NCBI GenBank assembly: GCA_016869215.1
Contig: VGEP01000045.1
Coordinates: forward strand, 1-34,764
From: Alphaproteobacteria bacterium
GTDB lineage: Bacteria; Pseudomonadota; Alphaproteobacteria; Rhizobiales; Xanthobacteraceae
DNA length: 34,764 nt
Direction: 5' to 3'
This document shows positions 9,031-16,449 of this stretch, piece by piece. Position 1 is the first letter of the stretch. The number at the start of each line of letters is the position of its first letter. Below the pieces are notes generated by a model. That model worked only from the letters and a program-made list of their open reading frames with translations. It was not told where the DNA came from and did not search any database. Both the position numbers and the translations under genes were made by a program.

Positions 9031-10500
9031 TCACATGTTGTAGGCGCGCTCGCCGTGGTCGGTGAGGTCGAGGCCCTCGCGCTCCTTCTCGACCGGAGCG
9101 CGCAGGCCCACCACGATGTCGACCAGCTTGTAGATGACGAACGAGCCGACGCCGCACCACACGAAGGTCATCAGCACGCCCTTGAACTGGGCAATGACCT
9201 GCGTGACCAGGCTGTAGTCGGCGACCTTGCCGGTGGCGTAGTCCATGATGCCGGTGCCACCGAGCGACGGCGCCACCAGGATGCCGGTCAGGATCGCGCC
9301 GACGACGCCGCCGACGCAGTGGATGCCGAACACGTCGAGCGAGTCGTCGTAGCCGAACATGTTCTTGATGGTCGAGCAGAAGAACAGGCAGACCACACCG
9401 GCAATCAGGCCGAGAACGATCGCGCCCATCGGACCGGCAAATCCGGCCGCGGGCGTGACCGCGACGAGACCTGCGATGCAGCCCGACACCATTCCGAGCA
9501 GCGACGGCTTACCCTTCACCATCCACTCGGCGAACATCCACGACAACGCCGCCGCCGCGGTTGCGACGAAGGTGTTGACCATCGCGAGCACCGCGCCGCC
9601 GGAGGCTTCGAGGTTCGAGCCGGCGTTGAAGCCGAACCAGCCGACCCACAGCAGGCAGGCGCCGATGAACGTCATGACCAGCGAGTGCGGAGGCATCAGC
9701 TCCTTGCCGTGGCCGATGCGCTTGCCGACCATGATCGCGCCGATCAGGCCGGCGAGACCGGCGTTGATGTGCACGACGGTGCCGCCGGCGAAGTCGATCG
9801 CGCCCCACGAGAAGATCTTGCCGGCGTCGGCGAGGGCTTCGTCGAGCTTGGCCTGAGCGGCGGTCTTGGCTGCGGCGTCGGTGGCGGCTGCGACGGCCTT
9901 GGCTGCGGCGTCGACCGCGTCCGGGCCGGCCCAGTACCAGACCATGTGCGCCATCGGGAAGTACACGAAGGTCACCCACAGCGGCACGAACAGCGCCACG
10001 GCGGAGAACTTCATGCGCTCGGCGAAGGCGCCGACGATCAGCGCCGGCGTGATGCAGGCAAAGGTCATCTGGAACACCACGAAGACCAGTTCGGGAATGT
10101 TGACCCCGACCGAGAATGTGGCGCCGAGCGATTCCGTGGTTACGCCTTTGAGGAAGATCTTTTCCAGGCCGCCGAAGTAGGTGCCGCCGGTGAACGTGAC
10201 GCTGTAGCCGTAGACCACCCAGATGATCATCACGATACAGACGGTGTAGAACACGTGCGCGAGCACCGAGAGCGTGTTCTTGGCGCGCACCAGGCCGGCG
10301 TAGAACAGCGCGAGGCCCGGGATGGTCATCAGCAGAACCAGGATGGTCGCGACCATCATCCAGGTCGTGTCGCCCTTGTTCGGTACGATCGGTGCGGGAG
10401 CCGCCGGCGCCTGTGCCAGCGCAGGTTCGGCAACGAACGCGGCGATGGCCAGGGCGGCGAGCCCGGCCAGTCCCGCGCGGATGAAATTCTTCAAAGTCAT
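9031..10500 (-). CDS. amtB: ammonium channel AmtB, copy 1 (with Ala-rich loop)
   Basis: This 489-residue inner-membrane Amt/MEP/Rh channel starts with a Sec signal (MTLKNFIRAGLAGLAALAIAA... ending near EPALAQA), then about eleven hydrophobic segments. The pore twin histidines are H244 (VVHINAG) and H394 (FGIHCVGG). Family blocks GLALFYAGLVRAKN, GWFGFNAGSNLEASG and GYDDSLDVFG are intact. An Ala/Asp/Lys-rich insertion of about 40 residues (DNA 9810-9926) lies in the extracytoplasmic loop before GAIDFAGG and is missing from copy 2. Open frame continues upstream to 11046, but the signal peptide fixes the start at 10500. The glnK gene ends 38 bp upstream, giving the usual glnK-amtB unit in which GlnK blocks the channel when ammonium is ample. 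Confidence 0.95.
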   Translation of the reverse strand: MTLKNFIRAGLAGLAALAIAAFVAEPALAQAPAAPAPIVPNKGDTTWMMVATILVLLMTIPGLALFYAGLVRAKNTLSVLAHVFYTVCIVMIIWVVYGYSVTFTGGTYFGGLEKIFLKGVTTESLGATFSVGVNIPELVFVVFQMTFACITPALIVGAFAERMKFSAVALFVPLWVTFVYFPMAHMVWYWAGPDAVDAAAKAVAAATDAAAKTAAQAKLDEALADAGKIFSWGAIDFAGGTVVHINAGLAGLIGAIMVGKRIGHGKELMPPHSLVMTFIGACLLWVGWFGFNAGSNLEASGGAVLAMVNTFVATAAAALSWMFAEWMVKGKPSLLGMVSGCIAGLVAVTPAAGFAGPMGAIVLGLIAGVVCLFFCSTIKNMFGYDDSLDVFGIHCVGGVVGAILTGILVAPSLGGTGIMDYATGKVADYSLVTQVIAQFKGVLMTFVWCGVGSFVIYKLVDIVVGLRAPVEKEREGLDLTDHGERAYNM

Positions 10501-10538
10501 GGTCGAACTCCTGATCGGAAGCATTTCGAGTCGCGGGA

Positions 10539-10877
10539 TCACAGCGCGGCCGCGTCGGTTTCGCCGGTGCGGATGCGGACGGCGTGGTCGATGTCGTAGA
10601 CGAAGATTTTTCCGTCGCCGATCTGGCCGGTCTTGGCCGCCGAGGCGATCGCGTCGATCACCTTGTCGGCCTGGTCGCTCGGCACCGCGACTTCGATCTT
10701 GATCTTCGGCAGGAAATTCACGGCGTACTCGGTGCCGCGATAAATCTCGGTGTGGCCCTTCTGCCGCCCGTAGCCTTTGACCTCGGTGACGGTGAGCCCG
10801 TGCACCCCGGCCGCCGTGAGCGCGTCGCGGACCTCGTCGAGCTTGAATGGCTTGATGATAGCCATGACGATCTTCAT
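10539..10877 (-). CDS. glnK: PII signalling protein GlnK, copy 1
   Basis: This 112-residue PII protein begins [20 protein letters not shown]. The T-loop [15 protein letters not shown] contains Tyr51, the site uridylylated by GlnD, and the C-terminal [11 protein letters not shown] and RIRTGE blocks bind ATP/ADP and 2-oxoglutarate. It senses nitrogen and carbon status and regulates AmtB. It is the first gene of the pair with amtB copy 1. A sigma-54 promoter candidate and a GC-rich leader hairpin lie upstream. Confidence 0.97.
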   Translation of the reverse strand: MKIVMAIIKPFKLDEVRDALTAAGVHGLTVTEVKGYGRQKGHTEIYRGTEYAVNFLPKIKIEVAVPSDQADKVIDAIASAAKTGQIGDGKIFVYDIDHAVRIRTGETDAAAL

Positions 10878-10897
10878 GGGTTCGATCCCCGCTAAGT

Positions 10898-10919
10898 GCC
10901 CGGCCGTAACCGGCCGGGC
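10898..10919 (-). other. hairpin in the glnK copy 1 leader
   Basis: A perfect 8-bp stem, GCCCGGCC (10898-10905) with GGCCGGGC (10912-10919), encloses a 6-nt loop about 20 bases upstream of the glnK start. There is no T-run. It could influence mRNA stability or translation, or be incidental in GC-rich DNA. Confidence 0.4.
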
Positions 10920-10977
10920 GGACTGACTGGCAGCGCCTACGCCGGCTCATGCCCCCGTGCGCTGCCGCAGTCCTGGA

Positions 10978-10994
10978 ATCAAACCGCGTGCCAA
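10978..10994 (-). promoter_or_regulatory. sigma-54 promoter candidate for glnK-amtB copy 1
   Basis: On the minus strand the sequence reads TTGGCACG-CGGT-TTGAT. The -24 half is a perfect match to TTGGCACG and the spacing is correct, but the -12 half has TTGAT where TTGCW is usual. It would start transcription near 10966, about 90 bases before the glnK ATG, consistent with NtrC-controlled glnK-amtB units elsewhere. The missing C of the -12 GC pair is the main weakness. This element and two hairpins are all I see in the 345-bp gap 10878-11222. Confidence 0.5.
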
Positions 10995-11147
10995 CCGCGC
11001 AGGCGATGGGCAACATTTTGATCGGAAAGAGATTTTCTGAATTCACAGACAGCGGCGGTCGAACTCTCGACGCGCTGCCGCCGGGATTGCAAAAGGATTA
11101 ATCAGACATCACGGGGCCAAGCACCGGTTGCCCAATAACTGAGCAAA

Positions 11148-11186
11148 GGCCCTTGAAACGACAAGGGCCCGCTTGTGGCGGGCCCT
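11148..11186 (-). terminator. hairpin terminator downstream of amtB copy 2
   Basis: A 9-bp perfect stem, AGGGCCCGC (11164-11172) with GCGGGCCCT (11178-11186), and a 5-nt loop lies 37 bp past the amtB copy 2 stop. On the minus strand it is followed by TTGTCGTTT, an imperfect T-tract. A second stem, GGCCCTTG (11148-11155) with CAAGGGCC (11162-11169), overlaps it and is mutually exclusive with it. Confidence 0.6.
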
Positions 11187-11222
11187 CGCAGCGTTCGATC
11201 CGAGACGATTTTGCGGCAGCGA

Positions 11223-12539
11223 CTACTGCAGCTGCTCGCCGTGCTGGGTGAGGTCGAGGCCGATGCGTTCGTCCTCGTCGCGCACCCTGAGCGGCAGGAA
11301 GAAGCCGATCACCTTCAGCAGCACGAAGGTGCCGATCGCGGCCCAGGCGAGCGTGACGCCGACGCCGTAGAGCTGGGTCAGCACCTGGCCGGCGTTGCCT
11401 TCGAGCAGGCCTTTGGTTTCGCCGATCGCCGCCACGGCGAATACGCCGACCAGGATCGTTCCGGTTGCGCCGCCGACGCCGTGAACGCCGAATACGTCGA
11501 GCGAGTCGTCGTAGCCCAGCGCCTGCTTGAGCTTCACGCAGGCCCAGTAGCAGATGCCGCCGGCGGCGATGCCGATGACGACGCCATGCCACGGCAGCAC
11601 GAAGCCGGAGGCCGGCGTGATGGTGCCGAGCCCTGCGATGGCGCCGGAGATCATGCCGAGCACCGACGGCTTGCCGCGGTCCCACCACTCGATCAGCATC
11701 CAGGTGCAGACGCCGGCGCATGCCGCGAGATGCGTCGCGACCACTGCGTAGCCGGCGCGCGAGCCGGCGGCGAGCGCCGAGCCGCCGTTGAATCCGAACC
11801 AGCCGACCCACAGCAGGCCGGTGCCGATGACGGCCAGCGACAGGTTGAAGGGCGCAAGATTTTCCGAGCCGTAGCCGCGGCGCACGCCGATCACATAGCA
11901 GGCGACGAGGCCGGCGATGCCGCAGTTCAGGTGCACGACGAGGCCGCCCGCGAAATCGATGACGCCCGCGCCGGCGAGGAAGCCGCCGCCCCAGACCCAA
12001 TGCGCGATCGGCGCATAGACCAGGATCAGCCAGCCCACGACGAACCAGACGAACGCCGAGAAGCGCATGCGGTCCGCGACCGAGCCCGCGACCAGCGCGA
12101 CCGTAATGATCGCGAAGGTCATCTGGTAGATCATGAACACCGACTCGGGGATCGTCTTGGCGGCCGGATGGATCGATTCCATCGTCATGCCCTTCAGGAA
12201 GATCCGATCAAGCGTTCCGATCAGCGCGCCGTCGCCGGTGAAGGCCAGGCTGTAGCCGACCGCCATCCAGACCAGCGATCCGAGCGCCACCGCGGCGAAG
12301 GTCTGCGCCATGGTTGCGAGCACGTTCTTCTTGCGCACCATGCCGCAATAGAACAGCGCCAGGCCCGGGATGCTCATCATCAGGACGAGCCCGGTCGCCG
12401 ACAGGAGGAACGCGGTGTCGGCCGCGTCGATCTTGGCGGGCGCGGCCGCCGCCTGCGCAAATGCCGGCGCGGCCGAAAGCGCGATCAGCGCGGCGGCGAT
12501 GCCCGCCACGCCGAAGCGCGTCGATTGAATTCTGCTCAT
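11223..12539 (-). CDS. amtB: ammonium channel AmtB, copy 2
   Basis: This 438-residue Amt/MEP/Rh channel has a signal peptide (MSRIQSTRFGVAGIAAALIALSAA..., cleavage near AFAQA). The twin pore histidines are H203 (VVHLNCG) and H353 (FGVHGVGG). The conserved blocks GLALFYCGMVRKKN, GWFGFNGGSALAAG and GYDDSLDVFG are present. It lacks the Ala-rich loop of copy 1 and is clearly diverged from it across the whole length, so this is an old duplication or separate acquisition, not a recent copy. It is preceded by its own glnK with a 20-bp gap and followed by a hairpin terminator. Substrate preference (ammonium or methylammonium) cannot be read from sequence. Confidence 0.95.
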   Translation of the reverse strand: MSRIQSTRFGVAGIAAALIALSAAPAFAQAAAAPAKIDAADTAFLLSATGLVLMMSIPGLALFYCGMVRKKNVLATMAQTFAAVALGSLVWMAVGYSLAFTGDGALIGTLDRIFLKGMTMESIHPAAKTIPESVFMIYQMTFAIITVALVAGSVADRMRFSAFVWFVVGWLILVYAPIAHWVWGGGFLAGAGVIDFAGGLVVHLNCGIAGLVACYVIGVRRGYGSENLAPFNLSLAVIGTGLLWVGWFGFNGGSALAAGSRAGYAVVATHLAACAGVCTWMLIEWWDRGKPSVLGMISGAIAGLGTITPASGFVLPWHGVVIGIAAGGICYWACVKLKQALGYDDSLDVFGVHGVGGATGTILVGVFAVAAIGETKGLLEGNAGQVLTQLYGVGVTLAWAAIGTFVLLKVIGFFLPLRVRDEDERIGLDLTQHGEQLQ

Positions 12540-12559
12540 TGTGCCCCCCTGGGAAATGC

Positions 12560-12982
<423 letters not shown>

Positions 12983-13089
12983 CTATTGGCGGGTCTACGC
13001 GCCCACGTTATCGGCAATACGGCTGGAATTTAAGCGGGATTATCGCCTTATCAGCAGGCAAATGCGCGGCTTGGGAGCATCGGCGCGCG

Positions 13090-13956
13090 TCAGGTCTGCG
13101 CCCGGCGCTCGCGCAGCAACCCCTCCTGGGCGACCGAGGCGACCAGGGTGCCGTCGGCGGCGTAGATCAGCCCGCGGGCAAAGCCGCGCGCGCCGTGCAG
13201 GTTCGGGCTGTCCTGGGCGTAAAGCAGCCATTCGTCGGCGCGGAACGGCCGGTGAAACCACAGCGCATGGTCGAGGCTTGCCGCCATGATGTTGCGGTCG
13301 AACACGCTGCGGCCGTGCGGCACCAGCGCGGTGTCGAGCAGGGTGAAGTCCGAGGCATAGGCCAGCACGCAGCGGTGGATTGCCGGGTCGTCCGGCAGGC
13401 GCCCGGTGGCGCGGATCCAGAGGTTGAAGCCGCCGTCCGCGGGCGTCTGGCCGATATAGCGGCCGTACTCCACCGGCCGCAGTTCGATCGGCCGTTCGCG
13501 CTCGTAATAGCGCCGGACCGATTCCGGCATCGCCGGCAGGATGCGCTCCTTGATCTCGGCGTCGCTCGGCAGCGCCTCGGGCTTGGGCACCTTCGGCATC
13601 GGCATCTGGTGGTCGAGGCCTTCCTCGTCGGTGTGGAAGGAGACCGACATGGAAAAGATCGCGTGGCCGTGCTGGATCGCGATCACGCGGCGGGTGGTGA
13701 AACTCTTGCCGTCGCGGATGCGGTCGACCTCGTAGACGATCGGCACCTTGGGGTCGCCGGCCAGCAGGAAATAGGCGTGCATGGAATGCGGCGGCCGTCC
13801 GTCGACGGTGCGCGTCGCCGCGACCAGCGCCTGGCCGATCACCTGGCCGCCGAACACGCGCTGCCAGCCGACCTGCGGGCTGCGGCCCCGGAACAGGTTC
13901 ACCTCGAGCTGTTCGAGATCGAGGATCGTCAGCAGGTCCTGGACGGCGGTGGCCAT
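13090..13956 (-). CDS. tesB: acyl-CoA thioesterase II
   Basis: This 288-residue TesB-type double hot-dog thioesterase hydrolyses acyl-CoA to free fatty acid and CoA in the cytoplasm. Recognisable blocks are RVFGGQVIGQALVAA near residue 33, HSMHAYFLLAGDP, the second-domain AYASDFTLLDTAL and SLDHALWFHRPF, and SVAQEGLLR at the C-terminus. These supply the Asp, Thr/Ser and Gln of the TesB active site. The length is typical (about 285 residues). It is divergent from the ubiquinone hydroxylase gene across only 36 bp, so the two promoters must overlap. Confidence 0.95.
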   Translation of the reverse strand: MATAVQDLLTILDLEQLEVNLFRGRSPQVGWQRVFGGQVIGQALVAATRTVDGRPPHSMHAYFLLAGDPKVPIVYEVDRIRDGKSFTTRRVIAIQHGHAIFSMSVSFHTDEEGLDHQMPMPKVPKPEALPSDAEIKERILPAMPESVRRYYERERPIELRPVEYGRYIGQTPADGGFNLWIRATGRLPDDPAIHRCVLAYASDFTLLDTALVPHGRSVFDRNIMAASLDHALWFHRPFRADEWLLYAQDSPNLHGARGFARGLIYAADGTLVASVAQEGLLRERRAQT

Positions 13957-13980
13957 GGAAACCCCGGATTGTCAGGGTGC

Positions 13981-13986
13981 TATACT
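13981..13986 (+). promoter_or_regulatory. -10 candidate placing the hydroxylase start at or near +1
   Basis: TATACT ends six bases before the ATG at 13993, so transcription would begin at or next to the start codon, which fits the absence of a Shine-Dalgarno sequence there. No good -35 is seen at normal spacing. Confidence 0.35.
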
Positions 13987-13992
13987 CACGCC

Positions 13993-15345
13993 ATGGCGAA
14001 GAAAAATCGACTCCCAACCGGATCGGCCGCACAGGCCGACGTCCTGATCGGCGGCGCCGGTTTTGCCGGGCTGGCGCTCGCCATCGCGCTGCGCCAGGGG
14101 CTGGGCGATGCGTTCCGGGTCGCGGTCGCGGACCCGATGCTGAGCCGCGGCGCGCCGCAGGACGGCCGCGCTTCGGCGATTGCGGCTGCGGCCCGCCGGT
14201 TGTTCGAGACCGTCGGCGTCTGGGATGCGGTCGCGGGCGAGGCGCAGCCGATCCTCGACATGGTCGTGACCGACTCGCGGCTGAAGGACGCGGTGCGGCC
14301 GACGTTCCTGACCTTCGAAGGCGAGATCGAGCCGGGCGAGCCGTTCGCGCACATGGTCGAGAACCGGCTGCTGATCGAGGCGCTGGTCGCGCGCGCGAAG
14401 GCGGAGGGCGTGGAGCTGCGCGCGGAGGCGGTGAGGGATTTTCATTGTCGCGGCGCGCATGACCCCCACCCCGACTCTCCCCCTTTCAGGGGGAGGGAGG
14501 ACTCGCGGCACGGCCGTCCTCCCCATGAAAGGGGGAGGAATGAGGCGGGGGTCAGCAATCGTATCGACGTGCATTTGAGTGGCGGCGAAACGGTTTCAGC
14601 CCGCCTCCTGGTGGCCGCCGACGGCGCGCGCTCGGCGATCCGGGAGCTGGCCGGCATCAAGAGCGTGAGCTGGGAATACGGCCAGTCCGGCATCGTCACG
14701 ACGGTGGAGCACGAACGCGATCACCACGGCCGCGCCGAAGAACACTTTCTGCCCGCGGGGCCGTTTGCGATCCTGCCGCTGAAGGGCAGGCGTTCGTCGA
14801 TCGTGTGGACGGAAGAAGCGCGCGAAGCCGAGCGCATCGTTGCGCTGCCCGACGCCGAATTTCACGCCGAGCTGGAGCGGCGCTTCGGCCTGAAGCTCGG
14901 CGAGATCGCGGCGGTGGGTCCGCGCCGCGCCTATCCGCTCGGGCTGATGGTGGCGCGCGCATTTGTCGGCGAGCGCGTGGCGCTGGTCGGCGACGCGGCG
15001 CATGTGATCCATCCAATCGCGGGACAGGGGCTCAATCTCGGTCTGCGCGATGTCGCGGCGCTGGCCGAAGCCATCGCCGACGCGGCGCGGCTCGGGCTCG
15101 ACGCCGGCGGCGCGGGCGTGCTCGACCGCTACCAGCGCTGGCGGCGCTTCGACACCATGGCGATGGGGATCGCGACCGACGCGCTCAACCGGCTGTTCTC
15201 GAACAACTCGGACGCGCTGCGCATCCTGCGCGACGTCGGCCTCGGCCTGGTCGACCGCGCGCCGCCGCTCAAGCGCATGTTCATCCGCGAGGCGGCGGGA
15301 CTGACCGGCGAGGTGCCGCGGCTTTTGAAGGGCGAGGCGCTGTAG
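13993..15345 (+). CDS. UbiH/COQ6-family FAD monooxygenase (ubiquinone biosynthesis)
   Basis: This 450-residue flavin-dependent aromatic hydroxylase is of the kind that adds ring hydroxyls during ubiquinone synthesis. The FAD dinucleotide-binding motif GGAGFAG is at residues 20-26, the DG motif AADGARSAIRE lies in the middle, and the family signature VGDAAHVIHPIAGQGLNLG is near 332-350. Residues 157-187 are encoded by a palindromic repeat inserted in frame and have no match to the family. Without it the length is near the usual 400-420. Which ring position it modifies (UbiH, UbiF, UbiI or UbiL type) is not decidable here. The ATG at 13993 is chosen because homology begins within 15 residues. 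Confidence 0.9.
   Translation: MAKKNRLPTGSAAQADVLIGGAGFAGLALAIALRQGLGDAFRVAVADPMLSRGAPQDGRASAIAAAARRLFETVGVWDAVAGEAQPILDMVVTDSRLKDAVRPTFLTFEGEIEPGEPFAHMVENRLLIEALVARAKAEGVELRAEAVRDFHCRGAHDPHPDSPPFRGREDSRHGRPPHERGRNEAGVSNRIDVHLSGGETVSARLLVAADGARSAIRELAGIKSVSWEYGQSGIVTTVEHERDHHGRAEEHFLPAGPFAILPLKGRRSSIVWTEEAREAERIVALPDAEFHAELERRFGLKLGEIAAVGPRRAYPLGLMVARAFVGERVALVGDAAHVIHPIAGQGLNLGLRDVAALAEAIADAARLGLDAGGAGVLDRYQRWRRFDTMAMGIATDALNRLFSNNSDALRILRDVGLGLVDRAPPLKRMFIREAAGLTGEVPRLLKGEAL
14461..14553. repeat. palindromic repeat element inside the hydroxylase gene
   Basis: Two 36-base arms (14461-14496 and 14518-14553) are inverted copies matching at 29 of 36 positions around a 21-base loop. The core is CTCCCCCTTTCA followed by KGGGGAGG. 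The 93-base element is exactly 31 codons and keeps the frame open. It resembles the short palindromes common between genes in this bacterial group. Confidence 0.85.
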
Positions 15346-15375
15346 ATTTTCTCAAGCGGTGCAGCGGATGCGCTT

Positions 15376-15433
15376 CACCCTCCCCATAGCCCGTCGAAGA
15401 CGGGCGTGAACGCCCTTTCGTCGGAGGAGGGTG
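15376..15433. repeat. REP-like palindromic element
   Basis: Outer arms CACCCTCC (15376-15383) and GGAGGGTG (15426-15433) pair perfectly. Inside lies a CCCGTC/GACGGG hairpin (15390-15404), overlapping a GGGCGT/ACGCCC palindrome. It sits in the 111-bp gap between the convergent hydroxylase and GST genes and may act as a terminator or mRNA-end stabiliser. Confidence 0.65.
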
Positions 15434-15456
15434 GGAGCAAGTGGCAGAACGGCGCC

Positions 15457-16083
15457 TTACGTCAGCGGCACCACCGCGATCTGCTCCTTGAACGCCGGGC
15501 GCGAGGAGATCGCGGCGTACCAGCGGTCGAGGTTCGGCGTCGCCGGACGCTCCGGGATCAACTGCATGTAGCGGTAGATCATGATGCCGACGGAAATGTC
15601 GCCGTAGGAAAAGTCGTTGCCGGCCATGAACTGCGTCTTGCCGAGCTGCGCGTCCATGATCTTCGCTGCGACGACGGTCTTCTCCTTGCCGGCGGCGATG
15701 GCGGCGGGATCGCGCTTCTCCGGCGGGGTGCGGATCAGGCCCCAGAACACCGGCGTGATCGAAGGGCCCATGACCGAGAGCTGCCAGTCCATCCACATCT
15801 GGGCGCGGGCGCGCACCTGCAGGTCGGCGGGCTCCAGCGTGCGGTTCTGATGCTTGCCCGCGAGGTAGCGCACGATCGAGTTCGACTCCCACATGGTGAA
15901 GCCGTCCTCTTCCTCGAGCGTCGGCACCAGCGAGTTGGGGTTCATCGCCAGATAGAACGGGTCTTTGGTCTTGCCGAACGCGCCGCCGACGTCGATGCGC
16001 TCGAACGGCAGCTTCATCTCGGCGAGCGCCCAGATCACCTTCTGCACGTTGGACGAAGTGTTGCGGCCCCAGATTTTCAGCAT
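15457..16083 (-). CDS. glutathione S-transferase family protein
   Basis: This 208-residue soluble GST has an N-terminal thioredoxin-like domain (about residues 1-80: LKIWGRNTSSNVQKVIWALAE, NPNSLVPTLEE with the cis-Pro, and the glutathione-contact WESNSIVRYLA). An all-helical C-terminal domain (about 90-205) contains the conserved Asp in FSYGDISVG. The Ser pair in NTSSN is the likely glutathione-activating region. Substrate and class are not assignable. It is flanked on both sides by palindromic repeats and has no operon partner. Confidence 0.93.
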   Translation of the reverse strand: MLKIWGRNTSSNVQKVIWALAEMKLPFERIDVGGAFGKTKDPFYLAMNPNSLVPTLEEEDGFTMWESNSIVRYLAGKHQNRTLEPADLQVRARAQMWMDWQLSVMGPSITPVFWGLIRTPPEKRDPAAIAAGKEKTVVAAKIMDAQLGKTQFMAGNDFSYGDISVGIMIYRYMQLIPERPATPNLDRWYAAISSRPAFKEQIAVVPLT

Positions 16084-16121
16084 TGGATTGCTCCTGACTG
16101 TCTCGCCGGTATTTCTACCCG

Positions 16122-16209
16122 GTCATGGCCGGGCTTGTCCCGGCCATCCACGTTTTGCTTGCCGTGCAGCCGCAAAGACGTGAATGCCCGGCACAAGGCC
16201 GGGCATGAC
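16122..16209. repeat. long palindromic intergenic repeat (bradyrhizobial type)
   Basis: Two 32-base arms (16122-16153 and 16178-16209) are inverted copies matching at 27 of 32 positions, separated by 24 bases. Each arm contains the CATGGCCGGGCTTGT type core. Similar elements, with GGCCGGGCTTGTCCCGGCC cores, are abundant between genes of Bradyrhizobium and Rhodopseudomonas as I recall. It lies between the GST start and the Trm112-like stop. Confidence 0.8.
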
Positions 16210-16235
16210 GGCGACGAACAACGAATGCGGTTTCA

Positions 16236-16439
16236 TCAATCCAGCCGCCGCGCTTCCTCCGGCAGCATGATCGGGATGCCGTCGCGGATCGGATAGGCGA
16301 GCTTGGCCGCGCGCGAAACCAGCTCCTGCTTCTCGGCGTCGTATTCCAGCGCGCTCTTGGTCAGCGGGCAGACCAGGATTTCCAGGAGCTTCGGGTCGAC
16401 GCCGTGCGCGGGGCGGTCGGGAGACGGGGATACGGTCAT
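16236..16439 (-). CDS. Trm112/YcaR-like small protein
   Basis: This 67-residue protein carries [20 protein letters not shown] and [18 protein letters not shown], the hallmark of the Trm112/YcaR (UPF0434) family. Eukaryotic and archaeal Trm112 activates methyltransferases; the bacterial role is poorly defined. Of the zinc-binding cysteines only the one in CP is left, as in many alphaproteobacteria. The ATG at 16439 is preferred to one at 16493, because the longer version would add 18 residues that overlap the upstream gene's end. It follows the Lon N-domain gene by 10 bp. Confidence 0.88.
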   Translation of the reverse strand: MTVSPSPDRPAHGVDPKLLEILVCPLTKSALEYDAEKQELVSRAAKLAYPIRDGIPIMLPEEARRLD

Positions 16440-16449
16440 GGCGGGTCCT

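Noticed and set aside
9031-11046. Apparent AmtB with a 180-residue N-terminal extension
   Set aside because: The extension overlaps glnK in another frame; the signal peptide at 10500 marks the true start.
14461-14553. Hydroxylase gene as a pseudogene broken by a repeat
   Set aside because: The insertion is a multiple of three, contains no stop, and all FAD motifs before and after remain in one frame.
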